The notes below the pieces were generated by a model. That model ran no database searches, was not told where the DNA came from, and saw nothing but the letters and a program-made list of their open reading frames with translations. Of a stretch of 64,000 bases of DNA, positions 18,717 through 28,038 are shown one piece after another. Source of the stretch: Algoriphagus lutimaris (GTDB taxonomy: Bacteria; Bacteroidota; Bacteroidia; Cytophagales; Cyclobacteriaceae); the NCBI RefSeq assembly GCF_017051705.1, contig NZ_JAFIDJ010000001.1, positions 2,261,786-2,325,785 on the forward strand, given 5' to 3'. Positions within the stretch are counted from its first letter, which is position 1; every line of letters begins with the position of its first letter. The position numbers and the translations under genes were made by a program.

Positions 18717-19509
18717 TTTATCACAAAAGTTGGACAAGATTTTCAAGGAAAAACTGGACCAACACGAAGTCAAACCCAGTGCATTAGCTTGGGAGAGATT
18801 AGAAAAAGAGCTTCCTAAAGAACCTAAATCCAATCGAGGATTCTGGTGGGCGGCGGCTGCTTCCGTGGTGATCTTATTATCAGCCGGGTATTTCTTTTAT
18901 CCTTCTGAAACTAATGACAATTCCGATGATTTCCTGGCTACAAACCAAGAAGTAATCTCTCCTGATAAATCAGACATGCGCAATACAGAAACTCCATTTT
19001 CTGAAGAGTTACCTACAGAAATCGAATTTGAGCAAGAGGAGTCATCTGCTCCTGCAGTAATCAAGGAAGAGTCAAAAACAGAAATTACAAAAAACAAACC
19101 ATCAAATACTCAGCCGGCAATTACGGAGACAACTACTCAAAATCTGATTGCGATGACCGAAACGCGAGAAGAGGAAATAGCTGTTCCTGAAGTAATTGCA
19201 CCTGACGAGAAGCCAGTATTGAAGCCAATGGTAGAACCAGAAATGGAGCTCCCTGATTTGGATATCAAGAAGGCAGTAGCAGAGGAAAAGACAATGACCG
19301 AAGAAGCCCCTGCATACAGCGTTAAAATTTTCTCCTCAGGGTTGAAGGAAGAACCCAAAGACAAAAACCTGATTGCTGAAATTGGCAAAACAGTGAATGA
19401 AGTCGGCGGATTATTGGGTAAAGTAGACCAGGGATTTGCAGACTTGCAAGATGCCAAAAACAACCTATTCACCAATCTTACTTCTAAAAAAGAACGAGCT
19501 GACAAATAA
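18709..19509 (+). CDS. Single-pass membrane protein, probable anti-sigma partner
   Basis: A 266-residue protein with a ~40-residue cytoplasmic N terminus, one membrane segment (about 46-65, FWWAAAASVVILLSAGYFF) and a long acidic, low-complexity periplasmic part rich in Glu, Pro and Thr. No zinc anti-sigma motif (HxxxCxxC) is present, so the anti-sigma role rests on position: it overlaps the ECF sigma gene by 8 bases and has the right topology. Confidence 0.7.
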   Translation: MANLSQKLDKIFKEKLDQHEVKPSALAWERLEKELPKEPKSNRGFWWAAAASVVILLSAGYFFYPSETNDNSDDFLATNQEVISPDKSDMRNTETPFSEELPTEIEFEQEESSAPAVIKEESKTEITKNKPSNTQPAITETTTQNLIAMTETREEEIAVPEVIAPDEKPVLKPMVEPEMELPDLDIKKAVAEEKTMTEEAPAYSVKIFSSGLKEEPKDKNLIAEIGKTVNEVGGLLGKVDQGFADLQDAKNNLFTNLTSKKERADK

Positions 19510-19539
19510 AAAATCGCCACAAGAAATCGAAATCTAATC

Positions 19540-20580
19540 ATGAAAAAATATCTTTTATTATTCTGCCTGATGGCACTGGTTCAAATTGGTATCGCCAGTA
19601 CCATGCCATCAAATGACACCTACAAGACTGTGATGAGCGACAGTGTAGTCATAGAATTTGGAAAGTCAGGAAAAGTAGTCATCCTCGTGGATAGCAAAGA
19701 GGACTTTGAAAAGCTTAAACTGATGAATATCAACCAGATCATTCGAGAATTGGATCTGGAAGAAAATGAAGATTCTGGAGAATTGACCATCGTTGAAATC
19801 AAAAAGAAAGATGGTACAACCAAAGAAGTAGTAAAAGTGAGGGAGGACTGGGAAGAAACCGAAGTCTATATAGGTGGAATGCGAATCCTAGTGGATGAGT
19901 CAGGAGCGAATACCAAAGTACGTGTTGAATCCGGAATGAAGAAAAACAATGACCCTCCATTTCGCACCTACTTTAATGTAGACTTAGGAGTCAATAACTA
20001 CCTAAATGGAGATGGAAAATTCCCTACCTCTGACAATCCATATTCAGTAAAAGGCTGGGGAAGCTGGAATATCGGAATCAATTGGATGGCAGCCCAAAGA
20101 ATTTCAAAAGGTTTTTATTGGGACTTTGGACTGGGTTTTAACTTCTACAATTTCAAATTTGAAAATCGGGATTTTCAAGCTGTAAGAGGGGATGATATGA
20201 TTGACTTCGTACAACGAACCGATGTAGACGGCTTTAAAAGCAAAATCTCTGCTTCCTACATCATGGCAATGACCATGCTTGAGCTGGATTTTGGGAAAAT
20301 GAACGATAATGGAAGAAAAGGATTGAGAATCGCTGCTGGACCTTATGCAGGCTATCGTTTAGGAGGACAATCCAAATATGTCTACAGAGAACTGGGAGGT
20401 TCTGGCCGTAAAAAGGACAAACAAAACACCGGACTATACTTGAATAACTTCAGGTACGGAATCAGAGGAGAACTAGGTGTTGGTCGAGTTAAATTCTTCA
20501 CCAATTACGACTTAAATACTCTTTTCCAAGATGAAAAAGGCCCTGAGTTGAACCCCATCACTTTCGGCATAGTATTCTAA
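19540..20580 (+). CDS. Outer membrane beta-barrel protein
   Basis: A 346-residue protein with a signal peptide (cut near residue 20). Residues 30-125 are an acidic/lysine-rich soluble part; the C-terminal ~210 residues alternate in the barrel manner (YWDFGLGFNFYNFKFEN, GLRIAAGPYAGYRLGG, GIRGELGVGRVKFFTNYDLNTLF). The C-terminal barrel closely resembles the next gene product, so the two are paralogues. Third gene of the ECF operon, 30 bases after the anti-sigma-like gene. Exact function unknown. Confidence 0.78.
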   Translation: MKKYLLLFCLMALVQIGIASTMPSNDTYKTVMSDSVVIEFGKSGKVVILVDSKEDFEKLKLMNINQIIRELDLEENEDSGELTIVEIKKKDGTTKEVVKVREDWEETEVYIGGMRILVDESGANTKVRVESGMKKNNDPPFRTYFNVDLGVNNYLNGDGKFPTSDNPYSVKGWGSWNIGINWMAAQRISKGFYWDFGLGFNFYNFKFENRDFQAVRGDDMIDFVQRTDVDGFKSKISASYIMAMTMLELDFGKMNDNGRKGLRIAAGPYAGYRLGGQSKYVYRELGGSGRKKDKQNTGLYLNNFRYGIRGELGVGRVKFFTNYDLNTLFQDEKGPELNPITFGIVF

Positions 20581-20585
20581 TCAAC

Positions 20586-20604
20586 AGGGCTTCGGCCCTA
20601 TTTT
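20586..20604 (+). terminator. Small UUCG-loop hairpin between the two barrel genes
   Basis: Stem agggc/gccct with a ttcg tetraloop (20586-20599) is followed by a short T run. The stem is only 5 bp, so it is better seen as a partial terminator or an mRNA processing/stability element inside the operon than as a full stop. Confidence 0.5.
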
Positions 20605-20620
20605 CTAACCACTTTTGAAA

Positions 20621-21424
20621 ATGAAAAACCAACTACTACTATTATTACTATTCGTTTTTTCGATAAGTACTTCTTTTGCACAAAACAAACCGGATACGGT
20701 AATTTATACCAAAGACAAAGTCATTAACGTCTTTGGCAGCTCCTGGAGATATTATAAAAATGAGGACAACAAGTGGATTTTGGAGGTCGAAGAGGATGAT
20801 GAAATTAAAATCAAAGAAAGGTATCAATCCAGAAACCGAAACTTTAGAGCTGATTTTAATACTGAATTAGGTATCAATTTGGTGAATCCTTCCGGAGAGA
20901 TGCCGGATGTGAAGCCTTGGGGATCCTGGTATTATGCCATCAATTTTGAAGGAACCTATAAACCATCCAGAAACTTCCACCTTCTTTCAAGCATTGGCGT
21001 CAGCTGGTACAACTTCAAGCTTGAGGATAGAAGTCTGATCGCCCTGAAAAACCCAGATGGCATTACTTGGGAGGAATTCGAAGGAGGCATCGGGACCAAA
21101 TCAAAAATTTCCGCCTCCTATGCAAACTTCACATTGGTACCCACCATTTTAACCAATAACCATAAGCTAAGACTTGGATTAGGGGGATATGCAGGTTTGA
21201 GAATTGGAGGAAGAGGGAAGTTTGTATACAATGACGAAAATGGAGATAAACAAAAGCAGTTTGAAAAATCAAATATGTATGTTGAAAACTTTCGCTATGG
21301 AGCCAGAGGGGAAGTAGGAGTTGGAGATATCACACTCTTTTTTAACTACGATTTAAACAATCTATTTCAGGAAAATCTAGGCCCTGAGGTAAATGCCATG
21401 AGCTTTGGAATTACAATAAGATAA
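20621..21424 (+). CDS. Outer membrane beta-barrel protein, paralogue of the preceding gene
   Basis: A 267-residue protein with a signal peptide (MKNQLLLLLLFVFSISTSFAQ). The barrel part mirrors the preceding protein block by block: WGSWYYAINFEGTY, FHLLSSIGVSWYNFKLEDRS, KISASYANFTLVPT, LGGYAGLRIGGRGKFVY and NFRYGARGEVGVGDITLFFNYDLNNLFQ. The ATG at 20621 is used rather than the TTG two codons before. The pair looks like a tandem duplication with divergence of the N-terminal soluble part. Confidence 0.78.
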   Translation: MKNQLLLLLLFVFSISTSFAQNKPDTVIYTKDKVINVFGSSWRYYKNEDNKWILEVEEDDEIKIKERYQSRNRNFRADFNTELGINLVNPSGEMPDVKPWGSWYYAINFEGTYKPSRNFHLLSSIGVSWYNFKLEDRSLIALKNPDGITWEEFEGGIGTKSKISASYANFTLVPTILTNNHKLRLGLGGYAGLRIGGRGKFVYNDENGDKQKQFEKSNMYVENFRYGARGEVGVGDITLFFNYDLNNLFQENLGPEVNAMSFGITIR

Positions 21425-21435
21425 TCAATTAAACT

Positions 21436-22362
21436 ATGAAAAATCTCTTCAAAATAAGTCCCATACTGGTAGCCTTACTTTTGTTTGCTACAGTCGGTTT
21501 TGCACAAAAAGTCCTTGTTGATGCCAATAAGTCCTACTCTAATATCAGCAAGATAGAGGTAAGTGGTGGTTGGCTTGATGTCTCTTACGATGGAGGCTCT
21601 GGTGCTGATGTGAAAGTAGAAGCCTACCTGGAGTCAAATGACGAAGACCAGGACATCATTTTTGTGACCGTAGGTAACGTATTAAAAATCTCCTACGAGC
21701 GTAGCAATAATAGCTCTTGGGGGAATAATAGAAACAAAGGATTCATTAAAATCAATGGTCCAATGGCCATGGCCTTGGATATTAAAAACAGCTCAGGAAC
21801 CATTTCTGTAGATGGTATAACCAATGATGAAACCATTCTAAGAGTTAGCTCTGGAAAAATTTCTGCCTCTAATATCAATGGTGATTTGAGTGTGAAGGCC
21901 AGTTCAGGGTCTTTGTATATTGATGAAGTTGATGGAGATGTGGAAGCAAGTGTAACTTCAGGAAATGCAGACATCACACATGTCACAGGAAATGTAGATT
22001 ATGGTTCTACCAGCGGTTCCTTAGAAGCTGATACGATTGGCGGAGAATTAAGTGCCTCCTTGACTTCAGGAAATGCCAAACTAAGCAACATTGGATATTT
22101 AGGAGAGTTGAAATTTACATCCGGAAATATCAGAGCTACCAACGCAGGTCTGAATGGCAACACCCGGTTTAATGGAACATCAGGTTCCTTTAGAATTCAG
22201 ACTCCATCTGACTTAAAATCTCTCAACTTCTCATTAAGAGCTTCCTCTGGAAATCTTAAAGTAGGAGGAATCAATACAGGTAGAAATCTAGAAATAGACA
22301 ATGGTTCTTCTGATTGGGTCAAAGGCTCTATTTCTTCCGGAAATATCATTATAGAAAACTAA
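21436..22362 (+). CDS. DUF4097-family secreted protein (beta-strand repeat)
   Basis: A 308-residue exported protein (signal cut near GFAQK). The body is a run of short repeats of the type ssGxixxxxxxGdxxxxxtSGxixxxxvxGxv, which is the DUF4097 / putative auto-transporter adhesin head fold, a right-handed beta solenoid. Such proteins are frequent last genes of ECF-sigma operons. Ends with the strong terminator at 22381. Confidence 0.85.
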   Translation: MKNLFKISPILVALLLFATVGFAQKVLVDANKSYSNISKIEVSGGWLDVSYDGGSGADVKVEAYLESNDEDQDIIFVTVGNVLKISYERSNNSSWGNNRNKGFIKINGPMAMALDIKNSSGTISVDGITNDETILRVSSGKISASNINGDLSVKASSGSLYIDEVDGDVEASVTSGNADITHVTGNVDYGSTSGSLEADTIGGELSASLTSGNAKLSNIGYLGELKFTSGNIRATNAGLNGNTRFNGTSGSFRIQTPSDLKSLNFSLRASSGNLKVGGINTGRNLEIDNGSSDWVKGSISSGNIIIEN

Positions 22363-22380
22363 ACCAACTTCTTTCAACTA

Positions 22381-22413
22381 AAACGCCAATCTAGTTTAGA
22401 TTGGCGTTTTTTT
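22381..22413. terminator. Strong bidirectional terminator
   Basis: A perfect 13-bp stem (aaacgccaatcta / tagattggcgttt, 22381-22393 and 22397-22409) with loop gtt and a T run. It separates the plus-strand ECF operon from the convergent minus-strand pair ending at 22415. Confidence 0.93.
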
Positions 22414-22414
22414 A

Positions 22415-22903
22415 TTACTCAGGTCTTGAGGCTTGATGAATCAAATCCCGATCCTCTTTTTTCAATTTCATTAATCTACCCATTCGATCCGGAGTAGGCT
22501 TTGCTAAAGAAAAGAAAACCAAGGTTCCAGCAAAAAGAATTATAAAGTAAGGGTTACCATAGAATAGTAAACCTAAGGTAGCCACCAGCGAGCTGATGAA
22601 TAATATATAAAATCGCTCTTTCGTGGCCTTGGAATATACCTTCACTTTATCTACTAAATCTCCCTTTTTGAAAGATTCTTTCAGCTTCCTATGAAACAAT
22701 AAGTATTGAACCAGGAGCAAGGCTGTACCAGTTCCAGACAAAATCCCGTTAAGGAAGCCTGGAAGCTCAGGGAGGCCCCAGTCCAGATTCCCAGAATTAT
22801 AGTACAGGTAAATCATTCCAAATAGCGGTAAAGCAATCAACATGAGGATCAACACTAACTGCTCCAGACTTTTATAGATTTTCCGGATTTCTTCGATTTC
22901 CAT
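22415..22903 (-). CDS. Uncharacterised membrane protein (four segments)
   Basis: A 162-residue protein with hydrophobic segments near residues 17-33, 50-70, 97-115 and 117-133, separated by charged loops. No family recognised with certainty; the length and topology resemble small Bacteroidota inner-membrane proteins of unknown function. The ATG at 22903 leaves 13 bases after the ferredoxin reductase stop, so the two genes are probably one transcript. Confidence 0.7.
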   Translation of the reverse strand: MEIEEIRKIYKSLEQLVLILMLIALPLFGMIYLYYNSGNLDWGLPELPGFLNGILSGTGTALLLVQYLLFHRKLKESFKKGDLVDKVKVYSKATKERFYILFISSLVATLGLLFYGNPYFIILFAGTLVFFSLAKPTPDRMGRLMKLKKEDRDLIHQASRPE

Positions 22904-22916
22904 AAATTGATTGGAA

Positions 22917-24011
22917 TTACTCAATACGGACTTTTACGTCATCTGTCATAGGTCTTCCTACGCAGCAAAGAACGTAACCAGCATCAATCTCATTTTGGCT
23001 TAGCCCCGAATCCTCATCCATTTTCACTTCACCACTGATCAATTTACCTCGACAAGCGGTGCAAAGACCGCTTTGGCAACTGAAAGGCATATTTAAATTT
23101 TGATCCAAGCCTGCTTCCAAAATGGTTTTATCTGGAGTGACTGTCACCAAATGCTCCTCTCCTTCCAACAGGACTGTTACATCTCTTGTCAGTCCGCCTG
23201 CAGATGCTGCCGCCTCATGTGCTGCTTCAGCTGCTGCAGAGAAAAAGCTTTCCTTGTGGATTTTTTCGCTAGCTACTTGTTGGGACGACAGTACCCCCAA
23301 GGTAGTCTCCAAAATCCCTTCTGGTCCACATATAAAGTATTCCGTTTGAAATTCTGATTCAGATTCGGCAGTACTTACCAATCCTTTTAAGGTTTCACTA
23401 GACAATCTACCTTTCAGTCCAGTCCAAGCTTCAGTAGGTTGGCTTAGGTTATGAATGACTTTCAGATGATCTGCATATTTATGCTCCAATTCATCCAATT
23501 CCTTCTTAAAAATGATGTGCTCTTCATGCCGACTGCAATACAATAAAGTCACTTTGGAGTTGGGCTCATTGACCAAAACAGATTTCATAATTCCCATTAT
23601 AGGGGTAATTCCACTTCCACCAGCTACCAAAAAGAAATGCTTTTGATTTTTGGAATGAAAGTCCGTGGTAAAATTACCCAAGGGTTTGATGACATTGATC
23701 GTTTTTCCAGGATGGATTTTCTCATTCAAAAAATTTGAAAACAGCCCTCCAGGCACCCTCTTAACAGAAATACCAGGGAATGGATCCATATAAGGGGAGG
23801 TACAAAGACTATATGACCTACGTTGTTCTTTTCCCTCAAACTCCATTACCAAAGTCAAAAACTGACCTGGCTTGTACTCCAAATAAGGTTCAGGTTGTTC
23901 AAAATAAATACTAACGGTATCAGCTGTTTCTTTTACTACCTCCCTCACTTTCAAAGGCAGGAAAGTTTGTTTCTTCGCTACCTCTTTCTTTTTCTTAAAT
24001 AAATTGAACAT
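22917..24011 (-). CDS. Ferredoxin-NAD(P)H reductase-like flavoprotein with 2Fe-2S domain (PaaE/HmpX type)
   Basis: A 364-residue electron-transfer protein. The FAD domain has RRSYSLCTSP, the NAD(P) domain GGSGITPIMG and FICGPEG, and the C-terminal plant-type ferredoxin domain CQSGLCTAC with a final Cys in YVLCC. It passes electrons from NAD(P)H through FAD to the 2Fe-2S centre and on to a partner such as an oxygenase. The frame is open 30 codons further upstream, but MFNLFKKKKEV at 24011 is the likely start. No oxygenase partner is adjacent. Confidence 0.9.
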   Translation of the reverse strand: MFNLFKKKKEVAKKQTFLPLKVREVVKETADTVSIYFEQPEPYLEYKPGQFLTLVMEFEGKEQRRSYSLCTSPYMDPFPGISVKRVPGGLFSNFLNEKIHPGKTINVIKPLGNFTTDFHSKNQKHFFLVAGGSGITPIMGIMKSVLVNEPNSKVTLLYCSRHEEHIIFKKELDELEHKYADHLKVIHNLSQPTEAWTGLKGRLSSETLKGLVSTAESESEFQTEYFICGPEGILETTLGVLSSQQVASEKIHKESFFSAAAEAAHEAAASAGGLTRDVTVLLEGEEHLVTVTPDKTILEAGLDQNLNMPFSCQSGLCTACRGKLISGEVKMDEDSGLSQNEIDAGYVLCCVGRPMTDDVKVRIE

Positions 24012-24230
24012 CCTTGTATTAAACTTTTTAGGTATTTTTTTTATGACTGCAAAATTAACTTCTCCTCCCAAATAATTGCTTTGAATAAGGATAAATTCCA
24101 TTGGTTAACCTGATTTCTTGACCTGAGGTTCGGAAAAACCCAACAAAACTTCTGAAATCGAAGGATGAAGGTCAATGATTTGGAGGCAAAAAGCTAAATT
24201 GCAGGCTCCAAAAACAAACGGAATAGTCCA

Positions 24231-25574
24231 ATGGAATTAAATGCGTTGACAGCGGTAACATCTGTAGATGGCCGTTATGCCGGCAAAACCGCCCCTTTAA
24301 GAGCTTATTTTTCAGAATTTGCACTTATCAAAAACCGAGTTCATGTAGAGGTAGAATATTTCATAGCGCTCTGCGAATTGCCTTTGCCACAACTCAAAGA
24401 CTTCGACCATGCATTGTTTTCAGACTTGAGATTGATTGTGGATCATTTCTCCATAGAAGATGCTGAAAAAATCAAAGCCACTGAACGAATCACTAATCAT
24501 GATGTAAAAGCAGTGGAATATTTCCTCAAAGAGAAATTTGATGAGTTGGGTTTGGAAGCTCAAAAGGAATTCATCCATTTTGGATTGACTTCCCAGGATA
24601 TCAATAATACTTCTACCCCATTGATGCTTAAAACCGGGATGACAGAAGTCATCTACCCTCAATTGGAAGCGGTTTTGCTCAAATTGGAGGAAAAAGCTGA
24701 GAAATGGAAGTCCATTCCTATGCTGGCTAAGACACATGGCCAACCAGCCTCTCCTACCCGATTGGGAAAAGAGATCAATGTGTTTGTAGTGAGAATAGAA
24801 AAACAATTAGAGTTACTGAACCAAATACCTTACACGGCTAAGTTTGGTGGTGCCACCGGAAATATGAATGCGCACCAAGTAGCATATCCGGAAGTGGCTT
24901 GGAATGAGTTTGCCGTTCACTTTGTCAAAAACCATCTTGGATTGGTTCGTAGTTTCCCTACTACTCAGATTGAACATTACGATAACTTAGCTGCCCATTT
25001 TGATGGTTTGAAGAGAATCAACACCATTTTGCTTGACTTGGCAAAAGATATCTGGCAGTACGTCGCGATGAATTACTTTAAGCAAAAAATCAAAGCAGGG
25101 GAAATCGGTTCTTCAGCAATGCCACATAAAGTAAACCCGATTGATTTTGAAAACGCAGAAGGAAACTTAGGAATTGCAAATGCACTTTTGGAACACTTGG
25201 CTGCCAAACTTCCAATTAGTAGACTTCAGCGGGATTTAACAGATAGTACTGTTTTGAGAGTCATAGGTGTACCTTTAGCACATATGGTTATTGCTTTAGA
25301 ATCCTTAGCCAAAGGCCTGGATAAATTGGAATTGAACGAAGCAGCAATTCATGCCGACTTGGAAGATAACTGGGCAGTAGTGGCAGAAGCCATTCAGACC
25401 GTTTTGAGAAGAGAAGCTTTCCCTAAACCTTATGAAGCTTTGAAAGACTTGACAAGAACGAATACCAAAATCACCGAAAGTTCCATTAGGGAGTTCATTT
25501 CAAATCTTCCAATTTCAGATGAATTAAAGGCTGAATTGAATCAGATTACTCCATTTAATTATACTGGAATTTAA
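24231..25574 (+). CDS. purB: Adenylosuccinate lyase
   Basis: A 447-residue enzyme of the fumarase/aspartase superfamily with the signature GSSAMPHKVNPIDFEN (flexible catalytic loop), plus THGQPASPT and TSQDINNTS. It catalyses two steps: release of fumarate from SAICAR and from adenylosuccinate in purine synthesis. The length and these blocks match the E. coli-type PurB. Single-gene unit with its own terminator. Confidence 0.96.
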   Translation: MELNALTAVTSVDGRYAGKTAPLRAYFSEFALIKNRVHVEVEYFIALCELPLPQLKDFDHALFSDLRLIVDHFSIEDAEKIKATERITNHDVKAVEYFLKEKFDELGLEAQKEFIHFGLTSQDINNTSTPLMLKTGMTEVIYPQLEAVLLKLEEKAEKWKSIPMLAKTHGQPASPTRLGKEINVFVVRIEKQLELLNQIPYTAKFGGATGNMNAHQVAYPEVAWNEFAVHFVKNHLGLVRSFPTTQIEHYDNLAAHFDGLKRINTILLDLAKDIWQYVAMNYFKQKIKAGEIGSSAMPHKVNPIDFENAEGNLGIANALLEHLAAKLPISRLQRDLTDSTVLRVIGVPLAHMVIALESLAKGLDKLELNEAAIHADLEDNWAVVAEAIQTVLRREAFPKPYEALKDLTRTNTKITESSIREFISNLPISDELKAELNQITPFNYTGI

Positions 25575-25599
25575 ACAGAACTTGATATAGGAAATCCTA

Positions 25600-25629
25600 A
25601 AAACCGAGCCAGAAATGTCTCGGTTTTTT
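25600..25629 (+). terminator. Intrinsic terminator of purB
   Basis: Stem aaaaccgag / ctcggtttt (25600-25608 and 25619-25627) with a 10-base loop and a T run. Confidence 0.85.
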
Positions 25630-25680
25630 TATGGTTTTTCTTCCAATTCCTTAAATTAAATCATTCAACTCCTGCCTCAT

Positions 25681-26130
25681 ATGATCCACGTTCATCGGAC
25701 TGACTCCTCTAACCCTAACTTCCAAGATTTAGTCCGGAAATTAGATGCCTACTTAGCCCGAATCGATGGAGAGGAAAATGCATTTTACGCACAATACAAT
25801 AAAATAGACTTGCTTAAACATGCGGTCGTACTTTCAGAAAGTAAAATTCCCGTAGCCTGCGGGGCTATCAAAGAATGGGATGCAGACTCCATAGAGGTAA
25901 AGAGAATGTATACTGATGTTTCCGCGAGAGGAAAAGGATATGCAAAAAGAATCTTGTCGGAATTAGAAAAATGGGCAAAGGAGATGGGATATAAATCCTG
26001 TGTATTGGAAACAGGAAAGCGTCAACCCGATGCAATTGCACTTTATGAATCTTCTGGATACCAACTCATCCCAAATTATGGTCAATATCAAGGAGTTGAA
26101 AACAGCGTCTGTTTTAGAAAAATGCTATAA
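25681..26130 (+). CDS. GNAT-family N-acetyltransferase
   Basis: A 149-residue single-domain acetyltransferase. Strand 4 and the acetyl-CoA loop read EVKRMYTDVSARGKGYAKRILSELEKWA, followed by CVLETGKRQPDAIALYESSGYQ, typical of small-molecule or amino-acid GNATs close to the YesJ-like type. Cytoplasmic; substrate unknown. Stands alone between purB and a broken DUF1801 gene. Confidence 0.88.
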   Translation: MIHVHRTDSSNPNFQDLVRKLDAYLARIDGEENAFYAQYNKIDLLKHAVVLSESKIPVACGAIKEWDADSIEVKRMYTDVSARGKGYAKRILSELEKWAKEMGYKSCVLETGKRQPDAIALYESSGYQLIPNYGQYQGVENSVCFRKML

Positions 26131-26177
26131 GAAGAGTTTGGAGTAAATTCATCCGGTTTCAAATAAAAAGAAGAGCA

Positions 26178-26519
26178 ATGCATGAACTCCTAGAACAATT
26201 TGAATCAATCAGAGCCTAACAAAAGTTGTTTTTGACCTTGCGAAGCTTCATTCTAAGTTTGGATAAGGTTGTGACAGAAACTGTGAAATACGGAATACCC
26301 TATTTCTGCTATTTATGGAAAAATAAACAGAGGAAGCATCCCCATTTGCTCTTTATTGAAGGAAATTTCCTACGTCAACTAAAATTTGAAAAAGACACTC
26401 GATCAAGAATGAAGGCCTTCATGGTGGATCCCATAGAAGATTTACCCTTGGGAACAATTTATCTGTTATTGATAGATGCATTAGACTTATATAAGTCTGG
26501 AGAAACAAAAATCAATTAG
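26178..26519 (+). pseudogene. DUF1801-family protein with an in-frame stop at codon 14
   Basis: From the ATG at 26178 the frame reads MHELLEQFESIRA, then TAA (26217-26219), then continues in the same frame as QKLFLTLRSFILSLD...ETVKYGIPYFCYLW...FIEGNFL...RMKAFMV, which is a typical DUF1801 domain. The residues on both sides of the stop fit the family, so a single CAA-to-TAA type change probably broke the gene. A restart at TTG 26226 could still make a nearly complete domain of about 97 residues. DUF1801 function is poorly known. Confidence 0.7.
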
Positions 26520-26592
26520 ACTTCATTTCTTTTTACCTAATTTAGATAAGCAGAAAATCAAGCCATTATTTTTTTGTAGTAAAAGAAAAGCC

Positions 26593-27255
26593 ATGTACAA
26601 CGTCATAATCACTGGTTCCACAGGAATGATCGGAAAAGGGGCCCTACTCGAATGTTTAAAAAGTGAAGAAATTCAAGAGGTGCTATTGATAAACAGGAGT
26701 CCAATTGAGATATCCTCCCCAAAAATCAAAGAATTACTGCTGCAGGACTTTACTCAAATCCACGATTATTCGGAACAGTTAATAGACTATGATGCCTGCT
26801 TTCACTGCATGGGTGTATCCGCGGTAGGCATGTCAGAAGATAAATACCACCAATTGACTTTTGGGGTTTCCAAATTTTTAGCTGACACCCTTTATGAGTT
26901 AAACCCTGATCTTGTTTTTTGCTATGTTTCTGGTAAAGGTACTGACTCTACAGAAGAAGGACGTAGCATGTGGGCAAGAGTCAAAGGAAAAACTGAAAAT
27001 TATATTTTATCCTTGGGGTTTAAAAAAGCCTTTATGTTCAGGCCTGGTTTTGTTTTACCCGAAGATGGCATCAAATCAAAGACTAAACTCTACAATACCA
27101 TCTATGTTTTATTGACTCCTTTTTACTCCTGGATAAAGAATTCCAAAAACGTAACCACCACCAGAAAGATTGGTAAGGCCATGATCAATACACTAACCAA
27201 ACAATTTTCCAAATCCCTATTAGAAAACAAGGACATCAACAAACTTGCTGAATAA
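26593..27255 (+). CDS. NAD(P)-binding Rossmann protein, TIP30/epimerase-like
   Basis: A 220-residue short-chain, epimerase-like protein beginning MYNVIITGSTGMIGKGALLECL with the GxxGxxG nucleotide-binding loop. YVSGKGTDSTEEG and WARVKGKTENYILSLGF supply the catalytic Ser and Lys regions in the HTATIP2/TIP30-like pattern; the classic YxxxK is replaced. RPGFVLPEDG is typical of that group. Substrate unknown. Confidence 0.82.
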   Translation: MYNVIITGSTGMIGKGALLECLKSEEIQEVLLINRSPIEISSPKIKELLLQDFTQIHDYSEQLIDYDACFHCMGVSAVGMSEDKYHQLTFGVSKFLADTLYELNPDLVFCYVSGKGTDSTEEGRSMWARVKGKTENYILSLGFKKAFMFRPGFVLPEDGIKSKTKLYNTIYVLLTPFYSWIKNSKNVTTTRKIGKAMINTLTKQFSKSLLENKDINKLAE

Positions 27256-27335
27256 ATACGCATATCAGATCAAGTAAATTATATTTATAGAACTATCTTA
27301 AAACGTAGTGATACTTTTATTAAAAACCATTACTC

Positions 27336-27980
27336 ATGAATCTTTACAAACAAATTTTTGAGAATAACCAGAAATGGGTTGAATCTAAACTTGCATTAGA
27401 CGAAAATTATTTTCAAAACTTATCTAAAGGACAAAGTCCAGAAATATTATATATAGGTTGTAGTGATAGTAGGGTCACAGCAGAAGAAATGACTGGCATT
27501 GAACCAGGGCAAATGTTTGTACATAGAAACGTGGCGAATTTGGTTCCTAATAATGATGGAAACTCTGCTTCAGTAATAGAGTATGCTATTTCCCATTTAA
27601 AAGTTAGGCATATCGCTGTTTGTGGCCATTATTTTTGCGGAGGGGTAAAAGCGGCCATGCAGGCCCAAGATTTGGGGATCTTGAACCCATGGCTAAGAAA
27701 TATTCGAGATGTGTATAGAACTCATAGAGAGGAATTAAATAACATTGAAGACGAGGATGCCCGATACAAAAGACTGGTAGAACTTAATGTACAAGAACAA
27801 TGTATCAATGTGGTGAAAATGGCTTCTTGGCAAAAAAGATTCATAACAGAGGGGCTGCCACATGTGCATGGATGGGTTTTCGACATTCAAACGGGCAAAT
27901 TGATCGATCTAAATATTGACATCTCCACAATAGTAAAAGGTATTCAGGAAATCTATGATTTAGGTACTACTGAAATTTAA
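27336..27980 (+). CDS. Beta-class carbonic anhydrase
   Basis: A 214-residue zinc enzyme converting CO2 and bicarbonate. Zinc ligands and the catalytic dyad are visible: Cys42-Ser-Asp44-Ser-Arg46 in YIGCSDSRVTAEE, then His98 and Cys101 in CGHYFCGGVKAAM. GHYFCGG and the HVHGWVFDIQTGKL end match the plant/bacterial beta class. Cytoplasmic. Single gene with no close partner. Confidence 0.95.
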   Translation: MNLYKQIFENNQKWVESKLALDENYFQNLSKGQSPEILYIGCSDSRVTAEEMTGIEPGQMFVHRNVANLVPNNDGNSASVIEYAISHLKVRHIAVCGHYFCGGVKAAMQAQDLGILNPWLRNIRDVYRTHREELNNIEDEDARYKRLVELNVQEQCINVVKMASWQKRFITEGLPHVHGWVFDIQTGKLIDLNIDISTIVKGIQEIYDLGTTEI

Positions 27981-28038
27981 GACTAGGAAACAATTTTAAT
28001 TTGATTTTCCATCCAAGGTTTGTGTAAACATTGAGCTT

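Noticed and set aside
24100-24122. GGTTAACC-containing stretch upstream of the ferredoxin reductase, partly like the shared operator
   Set aside because: Only the TTAACC core matches; the second half (ATCAA/GTCAA) is missing.
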